From: Clostridia bacterium
Lineage (GTDB): Bacteria; Bacillota; Clostridia; Oscillospirales; Acutalibacteraceae
NCBI GenBank assembly: GCA_900757335.1
Contig: CAAENL010000091.1
Location: forward strand, 1-9,550
Direction: 5' to 3'
DNA length: 9,550 nucleotides
Shown here: positions 1-7,145 of the stretch, one piece after another
Layout: every line of letters starts with the position of its first letter
Position numbering within the stretch: the stretch's first letter is position 1
Notes under the pieces: generated by a model
The model's input: only the letters and a program-made list of their open reading frames with translations
Told to the model about the DNA's origin: nothing
The model's database searches: none
Translations under genes and position numbers: made by a program

Positions 1-2
1 AC

Positions 3-347
3 AAAAATTTAAATAAAAATAAAAAAATCAATATTCAAATATACACGCTGACATTTTTGCAAATTACAGTTTTGTTTTTAATACCTCTTTTTGTATTTAA
101 AGCATTTAACCATAGTTCCATGCCTATCCTCTCAATGATATGTATACAATCCACAATAAATACAATTTCTTCGTTTACGCCGTTCCCCGGAGCAGCAGGA
201 ACTTCAGAAAACAGTTTTGTGATATTATTTTCACTTTTCTTTACAATTCAAGAAATCGGAAAAGCTATGTTGCTTTCCCGATTTATAAGTTGTTATTTTA
301 CCATAATAGTAGGAATGGTATGTAACAAAATTTTATTTAAAAAATGA
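3..347 (+). CDS. LPG-synthase TM-family (flippase-like) membrane protein, C-terminal part
   Basis: The reading frame is open to the left edge with no stop, so this is the last 114 residues of a longer gene rather than a small gene starting at an internal TTG. The visible part is hydrophobic, with about three membrane segments and a short basic end (KILFKK). The stretch PFPGAAGTSE followed by an aromatic-rich helix, then LLSRFISCYF and a final Gly-containing helix, matches the C-terminal signature of the lysylphosphatidylglycerol synthase transmembrane family (PF03706/YbhN-like), whose usual form is PxPGGxGxxE...R...G. Members are multi-pass inner-membrane proteins of about 300-350 residues; some are the flippase half of MprF, while most stand-alone ones have no proven substrate. 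No aminoacyl-transferase domain can be judged because the gene is cut. It converges on walJ, with three bases between the two stop codons and no recognisable terminator hairpin. Family is confident; function is not. Confidence 0.82.
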   Translation, partial: KNLNKNKKINIQIYTLTFLQITVLFLIPLFVFKAFNHSSMPILSMICIQSTINTISSFTPFPGAAGTSENSFVILFSLFFTIQEIGKAMLLSRFISCYFTIIVGMVCNKILFKK

Positions 348-350
348 ATT

Positions 351-1148
351 TTACGTGTTTAAATCAAAAAATCTATGATTCTCCTTAGGTGCTACATTTA
401 ACGAAACATCTTTATTAACTGATATACCGTTTTCGCTCAAACAGCACGTTGAAGTTTGAATTGCCAAATCCGGGACATTATTATGAGAACTAAGATGAGA
501 AAGTATTACGTTTTTTGTACCATTTTCAACAAGAAAAGGTAAAAATTTTCCACTTGTATCATTAGACAAATGACCGCTATCAGACAAAATTCTTCTCTTT
601 AAATAATACGGATAAGGACCGTTTTGAAGCATCATAACATCGTGATTGGATTCCAGAAAAACTGTTTTGCAGCCTTTCAACGCACTTTTTACTTCGCTGG
701 AAATATATCCCAAATCTGTACAAACAGCAACTTTTTCCCCCGATTTATCCGTAAAAACATACCCAAACCCTTCGCAACAATCATGCGATATCGAAAAAGG
801 TCTTACAGATATAAATTCTAAATCCGTTTCTTTCTTCTCCAACGTGCTAAACTGATTTTTTGAAGAAATCAAACCCTTGTCTTTTATTGCATTGATTGTG
901 CCGTTAGAGGCATATACTTTTAAATTATATCTTAAAGAGAGAACTTTAAGAGCAGAAGTGTGGTCATTATGTTCATGAGTAATAAAAATTGAATCTATAT
1001 TTTGCACATCAATATTATTTTCAGAAAGAATATTTTCTATCTGCTTAGTACTTCTCCCCGCGTCAACAAGTATACCCCTGTTATTTGAAAATTCTATATA
1101 AATCGAATTGCCACTACTTCCACTAAATAAAGGACATACTCTAATCAT
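351..1148 (-). CDS. walJ: WalJ/YycJ-type metallo-beta-lactamase-fold hydrolase
   Basis: A 265-residue cytosolic MBL-fold protein, the usual length for YycJ/WalJ (VicX). Metal ligands are visible: THEHNDH at residues 57-63 (H58, H60, D62, H63), an aspartate in CTDLG (D145) and H218 in LSHLSSHNN. Family signatures include the N-terminal LFSGSSGNS, SHD at 121-123, ESNHD at 166-170 and SGHLSN at 191-196. In Bacillus and streptococci walJ sits at the end of the walRK operon and has been linked to DNA damage response and cell-wall control; nuclease activity is reported for homologues. Here it lies 48 bases downstream of murA on the same strand, with no walRK in the window. The ATG is forced, because an in-frame TAA directly precedes it. 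Its Shine-Dalgarno is degenerate (GATGTGA at 1155-1161, 6-base spacer), so it is probably translated less efficiently than its neighbours. Family assignment is strong; physiological role is inferred. Confidence 0.9.
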   Translation of the reverse strand: MIRVCPLFSGSSGNSIYIEFSNNRGILVDAGRSTKQIENILSENNIDVQNIDSIFITHEHNDHTSALKVLSLRYNLKVYASNGTINAIKDKGLISSKNQFSTLEKKETDLEFISVRPFSISHDCCEGFGYVFTDKSGEKVAVCTDLGYISSEVKSALKGCKTVFLESNHDVMMLQNGPYPYYLKRRILSDSGHLSNDTSGKFLPFLVENGTKNVILSHLSSHNNVPDLAIQTSTCCLSENGISVNKDVSLNVAPKENHRFFDLNT

Positions 1149-1196
1149 TTATATTCACATCGCAGACTATGCCGCAACAAAGTTCAAAAAATTTCA

Positions 1197-2483
1197 TTAC
1201 AAACCTGCCACTTCATTTTCTTTGCTCTCATAAGAAACTTTTTTTATGTCTGCTCCAAGCATGGAAAGCTTCGAAACTATATCTTCGTATCCTCTTTCGA
1301 TGTGTTGAATTTCCTCTATAGTTGTCTCTCCGGTTGCTGCCAAACCTGCTATTATCAAAGCAGCTCCTGCACGCAAATCCGTTGCCTTTACGGGTGCTCC
1401 TTTTAACTCCGGCACGCCTTCAATAACTGCAATTTTACCATCTACCGAAATGCACGCACCCATACGATGAAGTTCTTCTACATACTTAAATCTGTTATCC
1501 CATACAGCTTCGTTCACCAAACTGGTTCCTTGAGCCATTGTTAAAAGAGTGGTTATTTGAGGCTGCATATCTGTAGGAAATCCGGGATGAGGCATAGTTT
1601 TTACATTGCATTTTTTCAAAGGTCCGTCGCAGTGAACTCTTATTGAATCACTCGATTCTTCCAATTTTATTCCTATTTCCTCGAGCTTAGCGGTTATGGA
1701 TTCCAAGTGTTTCGGAATAACGTTTTCTACAATAACATCACCGCCGGTTGCTGCTGCAGCTACCATATATGTTCCGGCTTCAATCTGGTCGGGAATAATC
1801 GAATATGTTACCCCTTTCAAAGTTTTTACACCACGAACCTTTATAACATCGGTACCTGCACCTATAATATCCGCACCCATACAGTTTAAAAAGTTAGCCA
1901 AATCTACAATATGAGGCTCTTTAGCAGCGTTTTCTATAACTGTAACGCCTTCCGCTTTTACAGCGGCAAGCATCACATTTACCGTGGCTCCGACAGAAAC
2001 TACGTCCAAATATATATGAGTACCTACTAATTTATCGCACTTAACTTTAACCATTCCATTTTCTAAGGAATAGTCTGCTCCAAGTGCAACGAAACCTTTT
2101 AAATGCTGGTCAATAGGACGCAATCCGAAATTACATCCTCCAGGTAAATAAACATACGCTTCAGAAAATTTTCCTAAAAGTACACCCAAAAGATAACAAG
2201 AAGCTCTCATATTTCTCATCAAATCGCAAGGAGCAGATGAAGATGACATCCTTCTGGGGTCAATTTCTATGGTATTTTTATTTATAAGTCTTATATCTGC
2301 ACCCATATCGCTTAAAATTCTGCACATCAAGGTTATGTCCCTGATGTTAGGAACATTTTCAATTCTACAGACTCCGTCTGAAAGTGCAGCTGCGGGTAAA
2401 ATAGCCACCGCTGCATTTTTGGCACCGCTTATCGATACCGTTCCTTTTAATTTTCGCCCTCCGGATATAACTATTTTATCCAA
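1197..2483 (-). CDS. murA: UDP-N-acetylglucosamine 1-carboxyvinyltransferase
   Basis: MurA transfers enolpyruvate from PEP to UDP-GlcNAc, the first committed step of peptidoglycan synthesis, in the cytosol. The 428-residue length is normal for the EPSP-synthase-fold family. Seen directly: K22-N23 in SGAKNAA, R93, the PEP-binding and fosfomycin-target cysteine C117 in LPGGCNFGLRP, D305 in GFPTDMQPQ (catalytic base position) and R371 in DLRAGAAL. The segment usually reading T-E-T-V/I-F-E-N-R-F is N-E-A-V-W-D-N-R-F here, a mild variant next to the nucleotide site. The start is TTG at 2481-2483, supported by AGAGGTG seven bases upstream; no closer ATG exists. It follows prkC after 118 bases and precedes walJ by 48. 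Low-GC Gram-positives often carry two MurA paralogues; which one this is cannot be told from the window. Enzyme identity is certain in practice. Confidence 0.97.
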   Translation of the reverse strand: MDKIVISGGRKLKGTVSISGAKNAAVAILPAAALSDGVCRIENVPNIRDITLMCRILSDMGADIRLINKNTIEIDPRRMSSSSAPCDLMRNMRASCYLLGVLLGKFSEAYVYLPGGCNFGLRPIDQHLKGFVALGADYSLENGMVKVKCDKLVGTHIYLDVVSVGATVNVMLAAVKAEGVTVIENAAKEPHIVDLANFLNCMGADIIGAGTDVIKVRGVKTLKGVTYSIIPDQIEAGTYMVAAAATGGDVIVENVIPKHLESITAKLEEIGIKLEESSDSIRVHCDGPLKKCNVKTMPHPGFPTDMQPQITTLLTMAQGTSLVNEAVWDNRFKYVEELHRMGACISVDGKIAVIEGVPELKGAPVKATDLRAGAALIIAGLAATGETTIEEIQHIERGYEDIVSKLSMLGADIKKVSYESKENEVAGL

Positions 2484-2490
2484 AGTGCAA

Positions 2491-2497
2491 CACCTCT
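2491..2497 (-). promoter_or_regulatory. Shine-Dalgarno of murA fixing a TTG start
   Basis: AGAGGTG on the minus strand lies 7 bases before the TTG at 2483. The same hexamer-plus-spacer arrangement precedes the ATG of the mscS gene, so the site is a normal strong ribosome binding site for this genome and supports the non-ATG start. Confidence 0.8.
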
Positions 2498-2506
2498 AAT
2501 CTTTTA

Positions 2507-2512
2507 ATTATA
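2507..2512 (-). promoter_or_regulatory. Possible -10 box upstream of murA
   Basis: A perfect TATAAT on the minus strand would start transcription near 2500, only a few bases before the murA Shine-Dalgarno. I see no convincing -35 at 16-18 bases and no extended -10 TG. In DNA this AT-rich a lone TATAAT is weak evidence. murA and walJ may instead be reached by read-through from prkC, since no U-tract terminator is visible in the 118-base gap. Confidence 0.3.
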
Positions 2513-2601
2513 TTTTTATTTGAATTTATTAGCACATTTAAAGTTAGTTTAACCCATAAAAATTTAAAATCTAATGTATTTTATGGAAATTTACAATTAA
2601 A

Positions 2602-4608
2602 TCATCTATACTCTTCGTTTTCATCGTTTTCGTTTTCTTTGGAAGAAGTAGTTGAAGCTTTTTCTTTATAGTTATATGATTTTGATTTTTTGACATTTCC
2701 AGAAGAAGCATCAAAATCCACATCATATACTCGGTAAGGCATACTGTCTAAGTTTACATTTATAGTCTTCTTGCCGGTTGTACCTTTTACTTTTATGGTA
2801 TAGGTTCCGTTATAAGAAGGCACAACTTTTTTACTGTCTTCAAGCACGCCGTTTACATAATAAGAAAGTGTAACTTCATGGTTTACGTCGGAAGGCAAAT
2901 CAACTGTTATTTCAAAATTCTTTTCTCTTTTTACTCCTGAACTTATAGTCAGTTTAACAACAGAATCTTTTCCGACCGATATTCCCGGAAGAGGCTCCAT
3001 GGAAATAACCGTGTCTTTAGGTTTATCACTGCTTTCAGAGCTTATATTATCTGAAACTTTAAGTCCTGCGGAAATTATATCGTTTTTAGCTGCTGTAAGC
3101 GATTTATTAAGAACATCCGGCACGATAACTTTTTCTTCTGCCGGACCTTTGCTTACATAAAGTCTTACCGTTGAATCAGCTGTAACTTTACTTCCCTCTT
3201 GAGGGTCTACATTGCATACGATTCCTTGTGCGGTTTCTTCATCCACAACCATCAAAACTTCTGTTTTTAAACCTACGTTTGAAATTTTAGACTTAGCTAT
3301 ATCTTCCGAAAGGCCTTTCACAACAGGAACAGTCACCAAAACTCCAGAGCTGTTAACTTTCAGTACTATAGTGGCACCTTCTTTGACTTTTTTGGAATTA
3401 GGAGAAGGCTCTTGGTCGATTATGACTCCCTCTTCTTTGGAGGAATCATAAACAGATTCGACTTTCCATACAAACTTATAGTCAGGATTATTCTGAACAT
3501 CTGATAATTTCATTCCAATAAAATTCGGGACATCAACATCTTTTGCAGAATTTCTGCCGCAAGAACTAAACATCGAAGCAAAAATAAATATCAAAGCAAA
3601 AATTCCTACCGCAATTGCTATTCCTCCAACAATAACCCCTGCTTTAGATTGTTTTTTCTTTTCATCTTTGTGGTCATATTCATCGCCGTATGCATTTTTA
3701 TTTTTACTTACTTTGTTTATATCATCAACATACTTTGTCGGGTTATCATCCAAGAAATATTTATAATTAAATTTTGACTCAGGATTATCTTTTATTTTGT
3801 CAATGTCCTTGAGCATTTCTTCAGCTGAACCATAACGATTCGAAGAAATTTTTTCCATAGCATGAAGAGTTATTTGTTCCAAGCCTTCAGGTATGTCCGG
3901 GTTTATCTCACGAAGCGGCTTTGGTTTGGCTTGCATTTGCATTATCGCTACCGAAACTGCATTATCGGCTTCAAACGGCAATTTCCCGGTAAGCATTTCA
4001 TAGAGCATAACTCCGACTGAATATATATCGGCTTTTTCATCTATGACCCCGCCTTTTGCCTGCTCGGGGGAAATATAATGCACAGAGCCTATTGCTCTAT
4101 CGGTCATTGTTTGGGTTTCATTTCTGGAAAATCTGGCAATACCAAAATCAGTTACTTTTATTGTGCCGTCTTTAAGCAACATTATATTTTGCGGCTTTAT
4201 ATCACGGTGTATGACGCCTTTACCGTGAGCATGAATCAAAGCCGACAAAATTTGGTGAACAAAATATATTGCGTCTTTCCACTCGATAACTTTCTGCTGA
4301 GAGATATATTCTTTTAAAGTAATTCCGTTTATATACTCCATAACTATATATTGAATCTTCGTACCAAAGCTTACATCATAAACTTTTACTATATTTGGGT
4401 GCGACAAAACAGCTATAGCTTTAGATTCATTTTTAAATCTTCGAATAAATTCTTTATTTCCTAAAAATTCATCCTTTAAAATTTTTATTGCAACAATTTT
4501 ATCTTCCACAATATCGTAAGCTCTATAAACTACAGCCATACCGCCTACTCCGATGAGTTCCTGTATCTCGTAGCGAGCATCCAATCTTTTTCCGGTGTAT
4601 TTATCCAT
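2602..4608 (-). CDS. prkC: PASTA-domain eukaryotic-type Ser/Thr protein kinase
   Basis: A membrane kinase of 668 residues from the ATG at 4606-4608. Kinase domain at about 12-275: Gly loop GVGGMAVVY (20-28), catalytic Lys42 in VAIKIL, HRD at 134-136, DFG at 154-156, a Thr-rich activation loop (TQTMTDRAIGS, from about 165) and SPEQA. A Lys-rich juxtamembrane stretch leads to one transmembrane helix at about 323-345. Outside lie three PASTA repeats (about 358-419, 424-488, 493-558), then an Ig-like region (about 563-635) resembling the C-terminal domain of Bacillus PrkC, and a Lys/Ser then Glu/Asn-rich tail. PASTA repeats bind muropeptides or lipid II; the kinase phosphorylates cell-wall and translation proteins. 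The start is chosen because AGGGGAG lies 5 bases upstream of this ATG; an in-frame TTG six codons earlier overlaps that site and lacks its own. It lies 39 bases downstream of prpC, its antagonist. The usual downstream rsgA is absent. Confidence 0.95.
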   Translation of the reverse strand: MDKYTGKRLDARYEIQELIGVGGMAVVYRAYDIVEDKIVAIKILKDEFLGNKEFIRRFKNESKAIAVLSHPNIVKVYDVSFGTKIQYIVMEYINGITLKEYISQQKVIEWKDAIYFVHQILSALIHAHGKGVIHRDIKPQNIMLLKDGTIKVTDFGIARFSRNETQTMTDRAIGSVHYISPEQAKGGVIDEKADIYSVGVMLYEMLTGKLPFEADNAVSVAIMQMQAKPKPLREINPDIPEGLEQITLHAMEKISSNRYGSAEEMLKDIDKIKDNPESKFNYKYFLDDNPTKYVDDINKVSKNKNAYGDEYDHKDEKKKQSKAGVIVGGIAIAVGIFALIFIFASMFSSCGRNSAKDVDVPNFIGMKLSDVQNNPDYKFVWKVESVYDSSKEEGVIIDQEPSPNSKKVKEGATIVLKVNSSGVLVTVPVVKGLSEDIAKSKISNVGLKTEVLMVVDEETAQGIVCNVDPQEGSKVTADSTVRLYVSKGPAEEKVIVPDVLNKSLTAAKNDIISAGLKVSDNISSESSDKPKDTVISMEPLPGISVGKDSVVKLTISSGVKREKNFEITVDLPSDVNHEVTLSYYVNGVLEDSKKVVPSYNGTYTIKVKGTTGKKTINVNLDSMPYRVYDVDFDASSGNVKKSKSYNYKEKASTTSSKENENDENEEYR

Positions 4609-4613
4609 TTTTT

Positions 4614-4620
4614 CTCCCCT
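4614..4620 (-). promoter_or_regulatory. Shine-Dalgarno of prkC deciding the ATG start
   Basis: AGGGGAG on the minus strand, 5 bases before the ATG at 4608. An upstream in-frame TTG at 4624-4626 would place this site inside the coding sequence, so the ATG is preferred. Confidence 0.8.
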
Positions 4621-4647
4621 ATTCAAATTAATCTATAGGAATATTTT

Positions 4648-5376
4648 TTAAATTTTTACAATGGCCGCTGTAATATTATCGTTGCCTCCGCAAAGATTTG
4701 CCTCATTTACAAGTATAGAAGGCACAAGCGATATACTGTTTTCTGTGCAAGTTTTATATATCCTGTTCTTATCTAAATGATTCGTTAAACCGTCCGTACA
4801 AGATAAAACTATATCATCTTCTTCAACTTCACGCATAATATAATCTAAATCAATTGAAGAATTCACACCTAAAGCCCTTGTGATTATATTCTTTTGAGGA
4901 TGGTTTTTAGCGTCTTGTTCAGTTATTTCTCCACTGTCAACCATTTGCTGAACAACAGAATGGTCTTTGGTAAGCTGAACAATATCTTTACTTCTTATCA
5001 AATAAGCTCTACTGTCGCCTGCATAAACTATTTGAAGAGTATCGCCCTTTGCTATGCACAGAACCACAGTAGTGCCCATACGACTAAGACTTTCATCCAT
5101 TTTGGATTTTTCAAATATCATTGAATTTGCATTGTTTACAGCTTCATACATCTTGGATTTTATGTCTTCGGAACTGTCGTTTTCACTCAAAGATGAATTC
5201 AAATAATTTTCAATTACTTTCACAGCCATACGACTTGCTATATCTCCGCCGTTCGTACCGCCCATACCGTCACACACCAGAGTCCAAACAAAATTTTCGC
5301 TTACTTTTTTTACCATAACTGCATCTTGGTTGCTTGTTCGCACTTTACCAATATCGGTTTTGCTATAAATATCCAT
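4648..5376 (-). CDS. prpC: PP2C-family Ser/Thr protein phosphatase
   Basis: A soluble metal-dependent (Mn/Mg) PPM phosphatase that dephosphorylates PrkC and its substrates. At 242 residues it is a single catalytic domain close to the family norm (about 240-255). Motifs in order: TDIGKVRTSNQD (residues 7-18), DGMGG (36-40), GTT at 101-103, AGDSRAYL (119-126), TKDHS (136-140), RALG (167-170), CTDG with metal ligand D195, and GGNDN with D233. All metal-binding aspartates are present. The ATG at 5374-5376 shares one base with the rlmN stop (TGATG), which implies translational coupling. AAGGAGG at 5390-5396 lies 13 bases upstream, somewhat far. An in-frame GTG at 5425-5427 would add 17 residues inside rlmN, but those residues (Gly/Lys/Gln-rich) precede the conserved start of the fold and are probably not translated. 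The rlmN-prpC-prkC order is conserved in Gram-positives. Confidence 0.95.
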   Translation of the reverse strand: MDIYSKTDIGKVRTSNQDAVMVKKVSENFVWTLVCDGMGGTNGGDIASRMAVKVIENYLNSSLSENDSSEDIKSKMYEAVNNANSMIFEKSKMDESLSRMGTTVVLCIAKGDTLQIVYAGDSRAYLIRSKDIVQLTKDHSVVQQMVDSGEITEQDAKNHPQKNIITRALGVNSSIDLDYIMREVEEDDIVLSCTDGLTNHLDKNRIYKTCTENSISLVPSILVNEANLCGGNDNITAAIVKI

Positions 5377-6422
5377 CAAATTTTTTGAACCTCCTTGTTT
5401 ATGTATCTGCCCTTTAACTGTCCGCACGCCGCTTCGATGTCTTTGCCAAGCGTTCTGCGAACGGTGCTTTGTATTCCGTTGCTTTCCAAAATATTTTTAA
5501 ACTTATATATATTATTAATCGGACTCTTTTGAAAAATTCCATCATTTTCCGATGTATTCAGAGGAATAAGATTTACATGACACAATGTTCCTTTTAGTAA
5601 TTCAGAAAGCTCTTCGGCACACTTTTTCGTGTCGTTTAAATCTTTTATCATCGCATATTCAAATGAAATACGGCGTCCCGTACACCGAATATAATATTTA
5701 CATGCCTCTATCAACTCTTCTATATTCCAGCGACGATTTATTCTCATTATTTTATTTCTGATTTCATCGTTTGAAGCATGAAGAGAAACTGATAAAGTAA
5801 TTTGCATTTTTTCTTTTGCCAATTTATAAATTTTATCAACCACTCCGCACGTGGACAAAGAAATATGCCGCATTCCTATATTTAGTCCATCCGAGCAGGA
5901 CACTAACTTTAAAAACTTGAGTACATTGTCGTAATTGTCCAGCGGTTCGCCCATTCCCATTAGGACAATATTTGAAATTTTAAGATTCATATCTTTCTGT
6001 ATTTTTTCGATTTGAAGTAAAATTTCGGAAGGTTTGAGATTGCGTGAAAATCCGTTTTTACCTGTAGTACAAAAAACACATCCCATTTTACAACCTGCTT
6101 GAACCGAAAGACACACTGAATAGCCGTGTTTATATTTCATTAAAACAGATTCAATCAACTCTCCGTCACTTAGCTCAAAAAGATATTTTACGGTACCATC
6201 CTTGGATACCTTCTTGCTTTTGATACTAATGCTTGGAATAGAGTAATTACTTTTTAAAATTTCACGTAAATCCAAAGGAATATTCGTCATGTCGTCAAAG
6301 GATTCAACGCCTTTTGCAAGCCACAAATACACTTGCGAAGCCCTATACTTTTTTTGAGAAATATTTTCAAATTCAATAAATATTTCTTCTTTTGTCATGG
6401 ATTTTATATCTTTAAGACACAT
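5376..6422 (-). CDS. rlmN: Dual-specificity 23S rRNA/tRNA adenine-C2 methyltransferase (radical SAM)
   Basis: RlmN makes m2A2503 in 23S rRNA and m2A37 in some tRNAs, using a 4Fe-4S cluster and two SAM molecules. The 348 residues match the family length. An N-terminal accessory domain (about 1-95) with KKYRASQVYLW leads into the radical SAM barrel. The cluster cysteines are C111, C115 and C118 in CKMGCVFC. GMGEP at 156-160 is the SAM-binding motif. The mechanistic pair is present: C104, seven residues before the first cluster Cys as in E. coli C118, and C333 in AACGQL, equivalent to E. coli C355. This separates it from radical SAM relatives without the second cysteine. Cfr shares the chemistry, but gene context and the RlmN-type sequence favour RlmN. 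The ATG is directly preceded by an in-frame TAG, so it is the first possible start. GGGAGGTG lies 13 bases upstream at 6436-6443. First gene behind a consensus promoter. Confidence 0.96.
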   Translation of the reverse strand: MCLKDIKSMTKEEIFIEFENISQKKYRASQVYLWLAKGVESFDDMTNIPLDLREILKSNYSIPSISIKSKKVSKDGTVKYLFELSDGELIESVLMKYKHGYSVCLSVQAGCKMGCVFCTTGKNGFSRNLKPSEILLQIEKIQKDMNLKISNIVLMGMGEPLDNYDNVLKFLKLVSCSDGLNIGMRHISLSTCGVVDKIYKLAKEKMQITLSVSLHASNDEIRNKIMRINRRWNIEELIEACKYYIRCTGRRISFEYAMIKDLNDTKKCAEELSELLKGTLCHVNLIPLNTSENDGIFQKSPINNIYKFKNILESNGIQSTVRRTLGKDIEAACGQLKGRYINKEVQKI

Positions 6423-6466
6423 CTATACAGATATTCACCTCCCAAGAAATAAAATATTCTAGTTGT

Positions 6467-6494
6467 ATTATATATTAATGTAAAATGCTGTCAA
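6467..6494 (-). promoter_or_regulatory. Consensus sigma-A promoter of the rlmN-prpC-prkC unit
   Basis: On the minus strand TTGACA (6489-6494) and TATAAT (6467-6472) are separated by 16 bases, both boxes perfect. Transcription should begin near 6460, giving a leader of roughly 38 bases before the rlmN ATG. It lies wholly in the gap after the DUF4364 gene, so the signalling cluster can be transcribed independently of the genes upstream. I see no hairpin or operator-like palindrome around it. Confidence 0.85.
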
Positions 6495-6517
6495 GTTTAA
6501 TGTTAAAAATATGTTAT

Positions 6518-7072
6518 TTAGTCTGATTTTGTAAGATAAGTCATTATATTGCGGTAAAGAATTTCGGGAGATTTATAAAAATTATCACGTATAATCGAAG
6601 CTTCCATCATACTCGGAGCATAAAGCTTAAGCTCCAACATATCAAATTCTCCTCCGGAAATTTTACAAATAACATTATATCCCCAAGGACTTTTCTTAAT
6701 CATTACTTTGTTTTCTTGTTCACTTTTAATGCGACTCATATATGACTCTACACTTTTTAAAGCTTTTTCGCGAACAGAACGCGGCAGCATATCGCTAAGC
6801 TCCTGAACTATCATTTTTCCACTTGGAGTAACCTCATATTCACCTGTTTCTTCAGAACTCAAAGCAATGTTGTTACTTGCTACCATTTCGGAAAACGCTT
6901 GACTTACATCAAAATAATTGGCTAACCCATAATTTTGAAGAATAGAAGTAATATCGCTTTTCTTAAGCGGAGCTTTCGATTTATCTATCAAAAAACAAAT
7001 AAGAATTTTTATCTCCTGATGATTTGTAAGACCTCCCGGATGTATTCCTGCGGTAAAAGCATCTCGTTCCAT
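6518..7072 (-). CDS. DUF4364 family protein, winged-helix-like
   Basis: A 184-residue soluble protein that I assign to DUF4364 (PF14277), found mainly in Clostridia and without a known function. What supports this is the N-terminal pattern: a leader, then NHQEIKILICFLID (17-30), PLKKSDITSIL (35-45), NYFDVSQAFSEMV (52-64) and a turn leading to EYEVTPSGKMI (79-88). This is the layout of a PadR/MarR-like winged helix. The C-terminal half (about 120-184) alternates strands and a helix (WGYNVICKISGG, FDMLELKLYAPS) and may be a sensing or dimer domain. DNA binding is inference only. The start is secure: AAGGAGG at 7079-7085 lies 6 bases before the ATG. It lies between mscS (73 bases upstream) and the rlmN promoter, so it could regulate its neighbours or merely sit beside them. 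Confidence 0.8.
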   Translation of the reverse strand: MERDAFTAGIHPGGLTNHQEIKILICFLIDKSKAPLKKSDITSILQNYGLANYFDVSQAFSEMVASNNIALSSEETGEYEVTPSGKMIVQELSDMLPRSVREKALKSVESYMSRIKSEQENKVMIKKSPWGYNVICKISGGEFDMLELKLYAPSMMEASIIRDNFYKSPEILYRNIMTYLTKSD

Positions 7073-7089
7073 ATTTATCCTCCTTTTCG

Positions 7090-7118
7090 TTGTAAAACAC
7101 TTAAAAATGTGTTATAAT
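7090..7118 (+). promoter_or_regulatory. Promoter-like sequence antisense to mscS
   Basis: On the plus strand TTGTAA (7090-7095), 17 bases, then TATAAT (7113-7118) preceded by TG in the extended -10 position. This is a strong match, with an A at the expected start point (7125). It points into the 3' end of mscS on the opposite strand, and no plus-strand gene begins for about 890 bases. It may drive an antisense or small RNA, or be a chance match in AT-rich DNA. Confidence 0.4.
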
Positions 7119-7122
7119 ATCA
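7114..7122 (-). promoter_or_regulatory. Extended -10 promoter candidate for the DUF4364 gene
   Basis: The minus strand carries TGATATTAT, an extended -10 with one mismatch from TATAAT. Transcription would start near 7107, about 22 bases before the Shine-Dalgarno. No good -35 is visible (ATAACG at the expected place). It overlaps a stronger plus-strand promoter-like sequence, so the two would compete if both are real. Read-through from mscS is an alternative. Confidence 0.4.
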
Positions 7123-7145
7123 TTAGAGAAGCTTTGCGTTATGAG

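Noticed and set aside
57..347. Small 96-residue membrane protein starting at an internal TTG
   Set aside because: The frame is open through to the left edge and the sequence is the C-terminal end of a known larger family, so it is a truncated gene rather than a small one.
1696..2499. Plus-strand reading frames opposite murA
   Set aside because: They are antisense shadows of a fully conserved enzyme gene and show no recognisable protein family.
2554..2586. Inverted repeat CCATAAAA...TTTTATGG between prkC and murA as a terminator
   Set aside because: The stem is almost all A-T with a 17-base loop and no T-run follows on either strand; it is likely chance in AT-rich DNA.
5374..5427. Longer prpC starting at GTG 5425-5427
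   Set aside because: The extra 17 residues lie inside rlmN and before the conserved PP2C start, while the ATG overlapping the rlmN stop has an AAGGAGG upstream.
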